64,000 bases of DNA from Lysobacter sp. S4-A87 (GCF_022637455.1 NZ_CP093341.1:3410001-3474000); one strand, 5' to 3'; shown: positions 9,372 to 18,946, numbered from the stretch's first letter. Translations and numbers: made by a program. Notes: a model not told the origin generated them from the letters alone.

Positions 9372-10319
9372 CTACAACGACTGCGCCAGCGGCTGCGGAT
9401 GTGCGGCGCTGGCTTTCGGCGGGACCAGCAATGAGGCCGGCAGCTTGCGGAACTCGCCGGCCAGCTGCATCAGGAAATCGCCCATCGCCGAGCTGCGACG
9501 CCAGACCATGGCGATCTGCCGGTGCGGTGCGTTGCCGCGGAAACTCAGCAGGTGGATGTCGGAGGAGACCGGCACCGGCGGTTGCACGGCCAGCATCGGC
9601 AGCAGGGTGATGCCGACGCCGGCGGCGACCATCTGCCGCAGCGTTTCCAGGCTGGTGGCGCGGAAACCGTCGCGTTCGCCGGCGCCGGCCATGTGGCAGA
9701 CGTCCAGCGCCTGGTCGCGCAGGCAATGGCCCTCTTCAAGCAGCAGCAGGTGCTGGTTGTCGAGGTCATTGATGTCGAGCGAGTCCTGGTCGGCCATCGG
9801 GTGCTGTTGCGGCACGGCCAGCAGGAACGGTTCGTCGAACAGCACTTCCACGTGCAGCTGGTCATCGTGGATGGGCAGTGCGAGCAGGCCGGCATCGAGG
9901 CGGCCGTCGCGCAGGCGCGCCAGGATCTGGTCGGTCTTCTCTTCCACCAGCAGCAGCTCCAGGCGCGGGAACCGCTGGCGCAGCGGTGCCACCACGTGCG
10001 GAAGCAGATAGGGGCCCAGCGTCGGGAACAATCCCAGGCGGACCGTGCCGGCCTCGGGGTCCTGGCTGCGGCGCGCGATCTCGGCCATCTGCTCGACATC
10101 GGCGATGACCTTGCGCGCGCGCTCGGCGATCTCGCGTCCGACCGGCGTCAGCATCACGCGCCGCGGTGCACGCTCCACCAGCGACACGCCGAGCTCGTCC
10201 TCGAGCTTCTTGATCTGCGTCGACAGCGTCGGCTGGCTGACGAAGCTGGCCGCGGCGGCGCGGCCGAAATGCTTGTGATCGGCGAGGGCTACCAGGTACT
10301 TGAGGTCGCGCAGGTTCAA
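9372..10319 (-). CDS. oxyR: Hydrogen-peroxide sensing regulator OxyR
   Basis: 315 residues of the LysR family. The N-terminal winged helix-turn-helix is MNLRDLKYLVALADHKHFGR followed by AAAASFVSQPTLSTQIKKLE. The redox cysteines fall at Cys199 (EEGHC) and Cys208 (LDVC), exactly the E. coli OxyR positions that form the regulatory disulfide. The start codon is TTG at 10319, supported by a GGAG site eight bases upstream and by the conserved N terminus; no ATG is available. It follows ahpC and ahpF on the same strand with a dispersed palindrome between, and an OxyR-type box lies upstream of ahpC, as expected for autoregulated peroxide control. Confidence 0.95.
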   Translation of the reverse strand: MNLRDLKYLVALADHKHFGRAAAASFVSQPTLSTQIKKLEDELGVSLVERAPRRVMLTPVGREIAERARKVIADVEQMAEIARRSQDPEAGTVRLGLFPTLGPYLLPHVVAPLRQRFPRLELLLVEEKTDQILARLRDGRLDAGLLALPIHDDQLHVEVLFDEPFLLAVPQQHPMADQDSLDINDLDNQHLLLLEEGHCLRDQALDVCHMAGAGERDGFRATSLETLRQMVAAGVGITLLPMLAVQPPVPVSSDIHLLSFRGNAPHRQIAMVWRRSSAMGDFLMQLAGEFRKLPASLLVPPKASAAHPQPLAQSL

Positions 10320-10416
10320 GAGTGTTTCTCCAACACGGCTTGCGGAGCGACGGAACTCGAGGGTGGTGCTTTCGATCTACAACGCTTGCTGCAACTTGAA
10401 CCCTACGTACGGGGCC

Positions 10417-10492
10417 GTAGCCCGGGTAAGCGAAGCGCACCCGGGGTGATGCCGCGGAACCCGGGTGCGGCCTTTGGCCTTACCCGGGCTAC
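10417..10492. repeat. GTAGCCCGGG dispersed palindrome, inverted pair
   Basis: Unit 1 GTAGCCCGGGTAAGCGAAGC... at 10417 and inverted unit 2 ending ...CTTACCCGGGCTAC at 10492, in the ahpF-oxyR intergenic region. RNA reading through would fold into a strong hairpin and could lower oxyR expression relative to ahpF. Confidence 0.85.
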
Positions 10493-10501
10493 GAAACGCG
10501 C

Positions 10502-12091
10502 TCAGGCCGCGACTGCGGTTGAAGTCTCCGCAGGCGCACTGGTGCGGATCAGGTGATCGAACGCGCTCAACGCCGCCTTCGAGCCTTCACCCATCGCGAT
10601 CACGATCTGCTTGTACGGCACGGTCGTGACATCGCCGGCGGCGAACACGCCCGGGATCGAGGTGCGACCGGACGCGTCGACTTCGATCTCGCCACGCGGC
10701 GACAGCGCCACCGTGCCCTTGAGCCATTCGGTATTGGGCAGCAGGCCGATCTGCACGAACACGCCTTCCAGCTCGACCCGGTGCGAATCGCCGCCGACAC
10801 GGTCCTTGTAGATCAGGCCGTTGACCTTCTGGCCATCGCCGAGCACTTCGGTGGTCTGGCCGCTGGTGATGACGGTGACGTTGGCCAGGCTGCGCAGCTT
10901 GCGCTGCAGCACATCGTCGGCACGCAGCTGGTTGTCGAACTCGATCAGGGTGACGTGGCTGACGATGCCGGCCAGGTCGATCGCGGCCTCGACGCCGGAG
11001 TTGCCGCCGCCGATCACCGCCACGCGCTTGCCCTTGAACAGCGGGCCGTCGCAGTGCGGGCAATAGGCCACGCCTTTGTTGCGGTACTCCTCTTCGCCGG
11101 GCACGTTCATCTGCCGCCAGCGCGCACCGGTGGCCAGCACGACGCTGCGCGACTTCAGCGATGCGCCGTTGTCGAGCTGCACTTCGATCAGGCCGCCCGG
11201 CTCGCTCGCCGGGACCAGCCTGCTCGCGCGCTGCAGGTTCATGATGTCGACGTCGTACTCGCGCACGTGCTGCTCCAGCGCGCTGGCCAGCTTCGGACCC
11301 TCGGTGTAGGTCACCGAGATGAAGTTCTCGATCGCCATGGTGTCGAGCACCTGGCCACCGAAACGCTCGCCGGCGATGCCGGTGCGGATGCCCTTGCGTG
11401 CGGCGTAGATGGCCGCAGCCGCGCCGGCTGGACCGCCGCCGACAACGAGCACGTCGAAGGGCGCCTTGGCGTTGATCTTTCCGGCATCGCGCTGCGACGC
11501 GCCGGTGTCGAGCTTGGCCAGGACCTGCTCGATGGTCATGCGGCCCTGGTCGAACGGCTGGCCGTTGAGGAACACGGTCGGCACCGACATCACCTGGCGC
11601 TGCTCGACTTCGTCCTGGTAAAGCGCGCCATCGATGGCGACGTGGCGGATGTTGGGGTTGATCACGCTCATCAGGTTCAGCGCCTGCACGGTGTCCGGGC
11701 AGCTCTGGCAAGAGAGCGACATGAAGGTCTCGAATACGTACTCGCCTTCGAGATCGCGGACTTGCTCGAGCAGCTCCGGCGCAGCCTTCGACGGGTGGCC
11801 GCCGACCTGCAGCAGGGCCAGCACCAGGGAGGTGAATTCGTGGCCCATCGGGATGCCCGCGAAGCGCACACCGACATCGGTGCCGACGCGGTTGATCGCG
11901 AACGAAGGCTTGCGCGCGTCGTCATCGCGGCGCGCATAGGAAATCTTGTCCGACAGCGAGGCAACGTCCTGCAGCAGGGCCTCGAGCTCGCGCGACTTGT
12001 CGCCGTCATCGAGCGAGGCGACCAGCTCGATCGGCTGCGTGACCTTTTCCAGGTACGCCTGCAACTGGGTCTTGAGATCGGCATCCAACAT
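10502..12091 (-). CDS. ahpF: Alkyl hydroperoxide reductase subunit F
   Basis: 529 residues (E. coli 521). The flavoprotein disulfide reductase passes electrons from NADH to AhpC. The N-terminal tandem thioredoxin-like domain carries the CQSC centre ([11 protein letters not shown], about residues 127-130). The FAD motif is [20 protein letters not shown], the active-site disulfide is [15 protein letters not shown], and the NADH motif is [20 protein letters not shown] chose the ATG at 12091 ([11 protein letters not shown]), which has a GGAG site nine bases upstream and the family's usual N terminus; an ATG five codons earlier is less likely. It lies downstream of ahpC and shares its regulation, with a hairpin between. 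Confidence 0.96.
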   Translation of the reverse strand: MLDADLKTQLQAYLEKVTQPIELVASLDDGDKSRELEALLQDVASLSDKISYARRDDDARKPSFAINRVGTDVGVRFAGIPMGHEFTSLVLALLQVGGHPSKAAPELLEQVRDLEGEYVFETFMSLSCQSCPDTVQALNLMSVINPNIRHVAIDGALYQDEVEQRQVMSVPTVFLNGQPFDQGRMTIEQVLAKLDTGASQRDAGKINAKAPFDVLVVGGGPAGAAAAIYAARKGIRTGIAGERFGGQVLDTMAIENFISVTYTEGPKLASALEQHVREYDVDIMNLQRASRLVPASEPGGLIEVQLDNGASLKSRSVVLATGARWRQMNVPGEEEYRNKGVAYCPHCDGPLFKGKRVAVIGGGNSGVEAAIDLAGIVSHVTLIEFDNQLRADDVLQRKLRSLANVTVITSGQTTEVLGDGQKVNGLIYKDRVGGDSHRVELEGVFVQIGLLPNTEWLKGTVALSPRGEIEVDASGRTSIPGVFAAGDVTTVPYKQIVIAMGEGSKAALSAFDHLIRTSAPAETSTAVAA

Positions 12092-12262
12092 GGGGGACGG
12101 CTCCATCGTTTGTTCGGAATGAACGCCGCGAGCGCCCGGGCAGGGGAGGGAGGGAGAGCTGCCCGAACGTCGCGACATCCAAAGAGGAAAACTGGCGGGC
12201 ATCTGGCCGGCCGGAGGTTCGCGGGGGCGAACCGGTGGGGTGGGCTGGTGTGCCCTCACCCC

Positions 12263-12292
12263 AACCCCTCTCCCGCGGGCGGGAGAGGGGTT
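12263..12292 (-). terminator. Hairpin between ahpC and ahpF
   Basis: Perfect 14-bp stem AACCCCTCTCCCGC / GCGGGAGAGGGGTT with a two-base loop, 15 bases after the ahpC stop. No T-run follows. It is likely an attenuator or RNA stabiliser giving much more AhpC than AhpF. The flanking CCCTCACCCCAACCCC is a dispersed sequence also present near 26380. Confidence 0.6.
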
Positions 12293-12306
12293 CGAAGCGG
12301 CGACTC

Positions 12307-12870
12307 TTAGATCTTGCCGACCAGGTCCAGCGACGGCTTCAGGGTCTTCTCGCCCTCGTGCCACTTGGCCGGGCAGACCTCGCCCGGGTGGGCGGCGACG
12401 TACTGGGCGGCCTTGACCTTGCGCAGCAGCTCGGACGCGTCACGGCCGATGCCGCCGGCGTTGATCTCGACGATCTGGATCTTGCCGTCCGGGTCGATCA
12501 CGAAGGTGCCGCGGTCGGCCAGGCCGGCTTCTTCGATCATCACGCCGAAGTTGCGCGTGATCACGCCAGTCGGGTCGCCGATCAGCGGGTACTGGATCTT
12601 CTTGATCGTGTCGGAGGTGTCGTGCCAGGCCTTGTGGGTGAAGTGGGTGTCGGTGGACACGCCGTAGATCTCCACGCCCATCTTCTGGAACTCGGCGTAG
12701 TTGTCGGCCAGGTCGCCCAGCTCGGTCGGGCAGACGAAGGTGAAGTCGGCCGGGTAGAAGAACACCACGGACCACTTGCCCTTGAGGGTGGCATCGGTGA
12801 CTTCGACGAACTCGCCGTTCTTGTAGGCGGTTGCCTTGAACGGAAGCACTTGGGTGTTGATCAGCGACAT
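12307..12870 (-). CDS. ahpC: Peroxiredoxin AhpC
   Basis: 187 residues; typical 2-Cys peroxiredoxin that reduces H2O2 and organic peroxides and is recycled by AhpF. The peroxidatic cysteine is Cys47 ([13 protein letters not shown]) and the resolving cysteine Cys166 ([11 protein letters not shown]), the same numbering as E. coli AhpC. The usual YF-like C-terminal helix is here [11 protein letters not shown]. An AAGGA ribosome site precedes the ATG. The upstream region contains a TTGATG-17-TAATCT promoter and an ATAG-N7-CTAT OxyR-type box. Confidence 0.97.
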   Translation of the reverse strand: MSLINTQVLPFKATAYKNGEFVEVTDATLKGKWSVVFFYPADFTFVCPTELGDLADNYAEFQKMGVEIYGVSTDTHFTHKAWHDTSDTIKKIQYPLIGDPTGVITRNFGVMIEEAGLADRGTFVIDPDGKIQIVEINAGGIGRDASELLRKVKAAQYVAAHPGEVCPAKWHEGEKTLKPSLDLVGKI

Positions 12871-12911
12871 CAGGGGATTCCTTATGCGGGGTGGGTGGAA
12901 GCGATGGGCAA

Positions 12912-12977
12912 AGATTAGGGATCGCGCGTTAATCCATCAAGTTGATTGATGGAATTGATTTAATAGGCGTTGCCTAT
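12912..12977 (-). promoter_or_regulatory. ahpC promoter with OxyR-type box
   Basis: On the minus strand, -35 TTGATG (12935-12940) is separated by exactly 17 bases from -10 TAATCT (12912-12917). An ATAG-N7-CTAT dyad (12963-12977) lies upstream of the -35, and an inverted repeat TCCATCAA-N5-TTGATGGA (12933-12953) overlaps the -35. ATAG...CTAT elements are the core of the OxyR recognition sequence. Placement upstream of -35 fits activation of ahpC by oxidised OxyR, which is encoded two genes downstream. Confidence 0.7.
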
Positions 12978-13087
12978 GGATGCACTGGCGGATAGGCCGC
13001 GCTTATCCATCCTGAGGTGCGGATGTTTCCGCCAGCGTCAAGGCGGCCCGCCTCGCGCTGCCCGGCCCCGCACGCGACAATGCCGCG

Positions 13088-13960
13088 ATGAGCAAACCCA
13101 CTCCGTCCGCCGCCCATTCAGCCGGCCATACCGTGGCCCAGCTGCTGGCGGCCGCCGCCGCGCGCCTGCCGGGCGAGGAAGCCCGGGCCGAGGCCGAACG
13201 ACTGCTCGGCCATGCCCTGTGCGTGTCGGCCACCTGGTTGTACAGCCATGGCGAGGACGTGCCGGAACCGGCGCGTGCCGCCGGATTCGAGCGCCTGCTC
13301 GCGCGCCGGCTGGCCGGCGAACCGGTGGCCTATCTGCTGGGCCAGCGCGGCTTCTGGCGCTTCGACCTGCAGGTGACCCCGGCAACGCTCATTCCGCGCC
13401 CGGAAACCGAGCGCCTGGTCGAACTGGCGCTCGATCGGCTGCCGGCCAGCCAGTCTTTGCGCATCGCCGACCTGGGCACGGGCACCGGTGCGATCGCGCT
13501 GGCGCTGGCCCATGAAAGGCCGCTGGCGCACGTGGTGGCGGTCGATGTCAGCGAACAGGCGCTGTCGGTGGCGCGCGAGAACGCGCGCATCCTCGGCCTG
13601 GCGCGCGTCGAGTTCCGCCATGGCGACTGGCTGGCACCACTGGCGGGCGAGCGTTTCGAGCTGATCGCGAGCAATCCGCCCTACATCGCCGACGACGACG
13701 CCCATCTGCAGCAGGGCGACCTGAGGTTCGAACCGCGCGCTGCGCTGGCGTCCGGCCATGACGGACTCGATGCGATCCGACGGATCGTGGCCGATGCGCC
13801 GGACTGCCTGTCGCCCGGCGGCTGGCTGCTGATCGAGCACGGTTGGGACCAGGGCCAGGCAGTGCGCGGGCTGATGCAGGCGCGCGGCTTCGGGCAAGTG
13901 GAGACCACGCAGGACTGGGAAGCGCGCGACCGCGTGACCACCGGCCGCCTCGCCACCTAG
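13088..13960 (+). CDS. prmC: Release factor glutamine methyltransferase PrmC
   Basis: 290 residues; methylates the GGQ glutamine of release factors RF1 and RF2 with SAM. The N-terminal helical domain carries [20 protein letters not shown] and [16 protein letters not shown] motif I is [15 protein letters not shown] (126-140). The catalytic NPPY is at 196-199 ([14 protein letters not shown]). Its substrate gene prfA is in the same window (59639-60724) but about 46 kb away. The gene is divergent from ahpC and followed by a dispersed palindrome pair. Confidence 0.93.
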   Translation: MSKPTPSAAHSAGHTVAQLLAAAAARLPGEEARAEAERLLGHALCVSATWLYSHGEDVPEPARAAGFERLLARRLAGEPVAYLLGQRGFWRFDLQVTPATLIPRPETERLVELALDRLPASQSLRIADLGTGTGAIALALAHERPLAHVVAVDVSEQALSVARENARILGLARVEFRHGDWLAPLAGERFELIASNPPYIADDDAHLQQGDLRFEPRAALASGHDGLDAIRRIVADAPDCLSPGGWLLIEHGWDQGQAVRGLMQARGFGQVETTQDWEARDRVTTGRLAT

Positions 13961-13982
13961 TTCGGGCACGTAGACCGGGTAC

Positions 13983-14064
13983 GTAGCCCGGGTAAGCGAA
14001 GCGCACCCGGGGCAGGGCGCTTCCGGCCGATCCTCCCCGGGTGCGCTTCGCTTACCCGGGCTAC
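13983..14064. repeat. GTAGCCCGGG dispersed palindrome, inverted pair
   Basis: GTAGCCCGGGTAAGCGAAGC... at 13983, and an inverted copy ending ...CTTACCCGGGCTAC at 14064, with 25 bases of unrelated spacer. Both arms are near identical. It fills most of the prmC-pip intergenic region. Confidence 0.9.
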
Positions 14065-14113
14065 TCATCGCATCTGGCCTAGAATTGCCCACCTCCCCAC
14101 GCGAGGTCACGCG

Positions 14114-15055
14114 ATGCGCACGCTCTATCCCGAGATCGAACCCTTCGACAGCGGCACCCTGCAGGTCGACGGGCGCCATACGCTCTATTTCGAGCAGTGC
14201 GGCAATCCTGACGGCAAGCCGGTGGTTCTGCTGCACGGTGGTCCGGGCGCAGGCTGCAGCCCGAAGATGCGTCGCTTCCACGACCCGGCCAAGTACCGCA
14301 TCGTGCTGTTCGACCAGCGCGGCAGCGGCCGTTCGACGCCGCACGCGGACCTGGTCGACAACACCACCTGGGACCTGGTCGCCGACATCGAGAAGCTGCG
14401 CGGCAAGCTGGGCATCGACAAGTGGCAGGTGTTCGGCGGCTCGTGGGGTTCGACGCTGGCGCTTGCTTACGCGCAGGCCCATCCGCAGCGCGTGACCGAG
14501 CTGGTCCTGCGCGGCATCTTCATGCTGCGTCGCTGGGAACTGGAGTGGTTCTACCAGGACGGCGCCTCGCGCCTGTTCCCCGATGCCTGGGAGCACTACC
14601 TGGCGGCGATCCCGGTGGTCGAGCGCCACGACCTCATCAGCGCCTTCCATCGCCGCCTGACCTCGCCCGACGAAGCCACGCGCCTGGCCGCGGCCAAGGC
14701 CTGGAGCGTCTGGGAAGGCGCGACCAGTTTCCTGCACGTGGATCCGGATTTCGCCGCCAGCCACGAGGATCCGCAGTTCGCGCTCGCCTTCGCGCGCATC
14801 GAGAACCACTACTTCGTCAACAGCGGCTTCTTCGAGGTCGATGACCAGCTGCTGCGCGACGCGCATCGCATCGCCGACATTCCCGGCGTGGTGGTGCACG
14901 GGCGCTACGACGTGGTCTGCCCGGTCGCCAATGCGTGGGATCTGAAGAAGGCCTGGCCGAAGGGCGAACTGGTGATCACGCCGGCATCGGGGCATTCGGC
15001 GTTCGAGGCCGAGAACGTGGATGCGCTGGTAACGGCGACCGACCGCTTCGCCTGA
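14114..15055 (+). CDS. pip: Proline iminopeptidase
   Basis: 313 residues; alpha/beta-hydrolase of peptidase family S33 that releases N-terminal proline. The HGGPGAG oxyanion loop is at 41-47, the nucleophile elbow GGSWGS gives Ser110, Asp is in GRYDVVCPV near 266 and His in ASGHSAFE near 293. DQRGSGRSTPH is the S33-specific stretch. The length and the NTTWDLVADIEKLR motif fit cytosolic Xanthomonas-type proline iminopeptidase. It probably acts in peptide turnover. Confidence 0.93.
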   Translation: MRTLYPEIEPFDSGTLQVDGRHTLYFEQCGNPDGKPVVLLHGGPGAGCSPKMRRFHDPAKYRIVLFDQRGSGRSTPHADLVDNTTWDLVADIEKLRGKLGIDKWQVFGGSWGSTLALAYAQAHPQRVTELVLRGIFMLRRWELEWFYQDGASRLFPDAWEHYLAAIPVVERHDLISAFHRRLTSPDEATRLAAAKAWSVWEGATSFLHVDPDFAASHEDPQFALAFARIENHYFVNSGFFEVDDQLLRDAHRIADIPGVVVHGRYDVVCPVANAWDLKKAWPKGELVITPASGHSAFEAENVDALVTATDRFA

Positions 15056-15205
15056 CCAGACCCGTCATTCCCGCCTTCGGGGATGACGGAGTAGCTGGCG
15101 GGGGGATGCCGACGGATGCCCCCTGCATACGTATTCAAGGACAGCCCGCCCCCGCCTCGCGCAGAATCGCCCGGACGCCGCCAGCAGGCGGCCCGGGGGA
15201 TACGA

Positions 15206-16621
15206 ATGAGCGCGATTGCCGAGTCCGGCCAACAACACGTCACAGCACGGGTCGTACTGATATCCGCCGCCGCTGCACTGGGTGGCTTCCTGTTCGGATT
15301 CGACACCGCGGTCATCAACGGCGCCGTCGATGCCATCCGCGGCGGCTTCGGCCTCGGCGCGGCGCAGACCGGTTTCGCCGTGTCCTGTGCGCTGTTGGGT
15401 TCGGCGCTGGGCGCCTGGTATGCGGGTCCGCTCGCCGATCGATTCGGCCGCGTGCGCACGATGCAGGTGGCCGCGTTCCTGCTGGCGATCAGCGCGCTGG
15501 GCTCGGGCCTGGTGTTCGGCGTGTGGGACCTGGTGTTCTGGCGCGTGGTCGGCGGCATCGGCGTCGGCGTGGCGTCGGTGATTGCGCCGACCTATATCGC
15601 CGAAGTGTCGCCGGCGGCAGTGCGCGGGCGACTGGGGTCGCTGCAGCAGCTGGCGATCGTGCTCGGCATCTTCATGGCGCTGCTCAGCGATGCCTGGCTC
15701 GCCGGCATTGCCGGTGGTGCGGCCGGCAAGCTGTGGTTCGGGCTGGAAGCGTGGCGCTGGATGTTCCTGGTCGCGGTGGTGCCGGCGTTGATCTACGGCG
15801 CACTGGTGCTGGGCGTGCCCGAGTCGCCGCGGCACCTGGTCGCCCGTGGCCGCCCGCGCGAGGCGCGCGATGTGTTGCGGCAGGTGCTGGGCCTCAACAG
15901 CGAGACCGCGCTCGACCAGAAGGTCACCGACATCCAGGACAGCCTGCGCTCGGAATACCGCCCCACCCTGAAGGACCTGCGCGGCCCGCGCGCCGGCCTG
16001 CTGCCGGTGGTGTGGATAGGTATCGCGCTGTCGGTGTTCCAGCAGTTCGTCGGCATCAACGTGATCTTCTATTACTCGTCCACGCTGTGGCATTCGGTGG
16101 GCTTCAGCGAGGCCGACTCGTTCACGATCACCGTGGTGACTTCGGTGGTGAACGTGCTGGTCACGCTGGTGGCCATCGCCCTGGTCGACAGGATCGGACG
16201 CAAGCCGCTGCTGACGCTTGGTTCTGCCGGCATGGCGGTGACGCTGGCGCTGATGGCGTGGTGCTTCTCGCAGGCGACCGGCAGCGGCGCAGCGCTGAGC
16301 CTGCCCGAGCCGTGGGGCATGGTCGCGCTGGTCGCCGCCAACGCCTACGTGGTGTTCTTCGGCCTGAGCTGGGGCCCGATGGTGTGGGTGCTGCTGGGCG
16401 AGATGTTCCCCAACCGCATCCGCGCCATTGCACTGGCGGTCGCCGCATCGGCGCAGTGGATCGCCAATTTCGTGATCACCAGCAGCTTCCCGTCGCTGGC
16501 CGAGATCGGCCTGTCGTTCGCCTATGGGCTGTATGCGCTGTTCGCGCTGGGCTCGCTGGCGTTCGTGCTGACCTCGGTGCGCGAGACCAAGGGGATGGAA
16601 CTGGAAGAGATGCGCGACTGA
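15206..16621 (+). CDS. Sugar porter of the major facilitator superfamily
   Basis: 471 residues and 12 predicted helices. Sugar-porter signatures are present: GFLFGFDTAVINGA at the first helix, DRFGRVRTM between helices 2 and 3, PESPRHLVARG in the central loop and QQFVGINVIFYYSS in helix 7. It imports a hexose or pentose by proton symport; relatives are XylE and GalP. I chose the ATG at 15206 (MSAIAESGQQ), and the upstream frame contains no conserved residues. A GGGGGATACGA ribosome-like site precedes it. The substrate is not readable and no sugar kinase is adjacent. Confidence 0.85.
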   Translation: MSAIAESGQQHVTARVVLISAAAALGGFLFGFDTAVINGAVDAIRGGFGLGAAQTGFAVSCALLGSALGAWYAGPLADRFGRVRTMQVAAFLLAISALGSGLVFGVWDLVFWRVVGGIGVGVASVIAPTYIAEVSPAAVRGRLGSLQQLAIVLGIFMALLSDAWLAGIAGGAAGKLWFGLEAWRWMFLVAVVPALIYGALVLGVPESPRHLVARGRPREARDVLRQVLGLNSETALDQKVTDIQDSLRSEYRPTLKDLRGPRAGLLPVVWIGIALSVFQQFVGINVIFYYSSTLWHSVGFSEADSFTITVVTSVVNVLVTLVAIALVDRIGRKPLLTLGSAGMAVTLALMAWCFSQATGSGAALSLPEPWGMVALVAANAYVVFFGLSWGPMVWVLLGEMFPNRIRAIALAVAASAQWIANFVITSSFPSLAEIGLSFAYGLYALFALGSLAFVLTSVRETKGMELEEMRD

Positions 16622-16629
16622 GGCATCGC

Positions 16630-16662
16630 CTCTCCCTGGTCGCCGTATGGCGCCAGGGAGAG
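16630..16662. terminator. Bidirectional hairpin between sugar porter and Nudix gene
   Basis: CTCTCCCTGG-T-CGCC / GGCGCCAGGGAGAG arms, about 14 paired bases with one bulge and a four-base loop, lie between two convergent genes (stops at 16621 and 16668). No long T-tract is seen on either side. Confidence 0.5.
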
Positions 16663-16667
16663 CGGGG

Positions 16668-17222
16668 TTACAGCGCTGCCGATCCGTCCGGGTTGTGCTC
16701 GATCATCCACAGCCCCGCCCACAGCTTCAGATCCAGCTCGTAGCCCTCGCGCTGTTTCTGCATCAGCCATGCCGGTGCGGAAGCGCGCGGGACTTCATGC
16801 ACGGTGATGTCTTCGTTGTCGACGCCGCCGCCGCTGCCGACCTTGCTCAGCCCGCGGGCGCGGACGAAGGCGATGCGCTCGTTGCTCATCCCGGCAGACG
16901 TCGGGCCGACCAGCAGCACATCGACGCGTTGCGCCGACCAGCCGGTTTCCTCGATCAGTTCGCGCCGCGCCGCCGCTTCCAGCGTGTCGGTGGCGTGGTC
17001 GTCGCCGACCAGGCCCGCCGGCATCTCGATCGTGCGCGCGCCCAGCGGGATCCGGAACTGCTCGACGAACAGCACGTTGTCGTCCGGCGTCACCGCAATG
17101 ACGATCACCGCCATGCCGTCGCCGTGCGTGCGCTCGACGTACTCCCAGCGGCCGCGCCGGCGCATGCGCAGCCACGGACCTTCGTAGAGGGTTTCCAGCG
17201 GTTCCTGGACCTGGTCGTTCAT
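16668..17222 (-). CDS. Nudix hydrolase, ADP-ribose pyrophosphatase-like
   Basis: 184 residues. The Nudix box is present as GLVGDDHATDTLEAAARREL then IEETGW, matching G-x5-E-x7-REUxEExGU, which binds the metal and cleaves the pyrophosphate. The preceding FVEQFRIPLGARTIEMPAGL is typical of the ADP-ribose/NudF group. It probably clears ADP-ribose or related nucleotide diphosphates. It lies 27 bases downstream of the exonuclease gene, same strand, possibly co-transcribed. Confidence 0.8.
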   Translation of the reverse strand: MNDQVQEPLETLYEGPWLRMRRRGRWEYVERTHGDGMAVIVIAVTPDDNVLFVEQFRIPLGARTIEMPAGLVGDDHATDTLEAAARRELIEETGWSAQRVDVLLVGPTSAGMSNERIAFVRARGLSKVGSGGGVDNEDITVHEVPRASAPAWLMQKQREGYELDLKLWAGLWMIEHNPDGSAAL

Positions 17223-17249
17223 GGGTTGCCTGTCGTGTTTGCCTGAATG

Positions 17250-18230
17250 CTATGCCGGGACCTGTGACGCCGCGAAGTCCAGGCCGGCGGATTGATAGAG
17301 CCGCCTGCGCGTCATCGGACCGAAGCGGACCGCCTCGCACAGCGCGCCCAGACCGGCGCTGTCGCCATTGCCGCGCGCGAACTGCAGGCTGATGTCGCCC
17401 AGCGGCGCATCCAGGGCGATCGTGGTCAGCTGGCGGCACAGCAGGGCCTGTTCGCGGTGCTGGCGCAGTTTCGCAGCCGCACTGGCGGCGCCGCGCAGGC
17501 GCAGGTAGGGCACCTCCTCCACGCGTGCCAGCAGGGCATCGAGCGTGTCGAAGTGGGCCAGCAGCGCTGCCGCGGTCTTGGCGCCGATGCCGGGCACGCC
17601 GGGAATGTTGTCGACCGCGTCGCCGGTCAGGGCGAGGTAGTCGGCGATCTGCCGCGCCTGCACGCCATGGCGCTCGGGCACGCCGGCCGCGCTCCAGCGC
17701 TGGCCGCGGGCGAAGTCCCACTGCTCGTCGTGGTCGCCGAGCAGCTGCGACAGGTCCTTGTCGGCGGAAACGATGACCGAGCGGAAACCGTTGCCGCGCG
17801 CGGCATGCACGGCGCTGCCGATGAGGTCGTCGGCTTCGTACTGGCCATGCGAAAGCACGGCCAGGCCGAGCGCGCTGCACAGCGCCTTGCAATGCACGAA
17901 CTGGCGCTTGAGCTCTTCCGGTGCCGACTCGCGGTTGGCCTTGTAGGCCGGGTACAGCTCGTTGCGGAAGCACGAGTCCAGCGCTTCATCGAAGGCGATG
18001 GCGATGTGCTGAGGCCGCTCGCGGTCGATCAGCTCGAGCAGGAAACGGGCGAAACCATGCACGGCATTGGTGGGCCAGCCGTCGGCGTCGTGGAACTCGT
18101 TGGGCATCGAGTGCCAGGCGCGGAAGACGTACATGCTGGCGTCGACCAGGTACAAGGTGGTCCCAGGCGCAGACGTGGTCCCCGCGGATGTGCCCCCAGG
18201 AGCGGGCGCAATGTTGTCGGCGCCGCTCAT
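17250..18230 (-). CDS. 5'-3' exonuclease / flap endonuclease (Xni or PolA-exo type)
   Basis: 326 residues, a stand-alone version of the 5'-nuclease domain of DNA polymerase I. The N-terminal acidic motif is LYLVDASMYVFRAWH, the metal-binding AIAFDEALDSCFRNELYPAYK and YEADDLIGSAV follow, and ADKDLSQLL and the helix-hairpin-helix DAVDNIPGVPGIGAKTAAALL complete the FEN fold. The ATG overlaps the stop of the nitroreductase gene by four bases, so expression is coupled. It is likely a repair or Okazaki-flap nuclease. Whether it is the Xni type cannot be decided here. Confidence 0.85.
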   Translation of the reverse strand: MSGADNIAPAPGGTSAGTTSAPGTTLYLVDASMYVFRAWHSMPNEFHDADGWPTNAVHGFARFLLELIDRERPQHIAIAFDEALDSCFRNELYPAYKANRESAPEELKRQFVHCKALCSALGLAVLSHGQYEADDLIGSAVHAARGNGFRSVIVSADKDLSQLLGDHDEQWDFARGQRWSAAGVPERHGVQARQIADYLALTGDAVDNIPGVPGIGAKTAAALLAHFDTLDALLARVEEVPYLRLRGAASAAAKLRQHREQALLCRQLTTIALDAPLGDISLQFARGNGDSAGLGALCEAVRFGPMTRRRLYQSAGLDFAASQVPA

Positions 18231-18832
18231 GCCGGCGACCACGCGCTGAGCAGTTCGGCCGGGTCGGGGCGCTCGCGCTCGGGCGCATCCAGTTTCGGCG
18301 TACCGATATGGACGAAGCCGACCACGCGCTCGTGCTCGGCCAGGCCCAGCCACTGCGCGACCTGCGCGTCGTAGGCCAGCCAGCCGGTCAGCCAGATCGC
18401 GCCATAGCCCAGCGCCTGCGCGGCCTGGAGCAGGGCGAAGCAGACGCAGGAGGCGGTGGAGAAGCGCTCGGATTCGGGGATCTTCTCGTCCGGGCCCAGT
18501 CGCCCGATCACCGCGACCACCAAGGGCGCGTGCGAGAACCGCGTCCGGTCCTTCTCGATCACCGCATCGCTGGCCTCGGGGTCGCGCTGGCGGCTGCGCT
18601 GCGCCAGGCGTTCACCAAAGGCGTGGCGGGCATCGCCACTGAAGCTGATGAAGCGGAACGGCACGCGCTTGCCGTGGTCGGGCACGCGCACGGCCGAGCG
18701 CAGCAGGCGCATCAGCGTATCCGGGTCGGGGCCGGGCTCGCCCAGCTGCTTGGGCGGCACCGAGCGGCGGGCGTCCAGGGTGGCCAGGGCCAGGTCGAAA
18801 TCCAGGGACGGGTCAGATGTGTTTCGCGACAT
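18227..18832 (-). CDS. Nitroreductase family oxidoreductase (YdjA-like)
   Basis: 201 residues of the NAD(P)H-dependent FMN nitroreductase fold. RRSVPPKQLGEPGPD is the FMN-binding N-terminal arm, VPDHGKRVPFRFISF follows, and the C-terminal ALGYGAIWLTGWLAYDAQVA and HIGTPKLDAPERERPD (usual GTP motif) match YdjA-type nitroreductases. Substrate unknown. It overlaps the start of the exonuclease gene. The two genes look co-transcribed. Confidence 0.8.
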   Translation of the reverse strand: MSRNTSDPSLDFDLALATLDARRSVPPKQLGEPGPDPDTLMRLLRSAVRVPDHGKRVPFRFISFSGDARHAFGERLAQRSRQRDPEASDAVIEKDRTRFSHAPLVVAVIGRLGPDEKIPESERFSTASCVCFALLQAAQALGYGAIWLTGWLAYDAQVAQWLGLAEHERVVGFVHIGTPKLDAPERERPDPAELLSAWSPA

Positions 18833-18946
18833 CAGTCACAATTGCTCAAAGTGGGCCTGCAAGGCGAGGTCGTATCTTGCCACTATGCGCCTACCAACTG
18901 CCGGTGCACGGCAGGTTCGGTCCACGCAACTCTGGGGAACAAGCTA

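Noticed and set aside
10553-12310. 585-codon plus-strand frame over ahpF
   Set aside because: Antisense to a certain ahpF.
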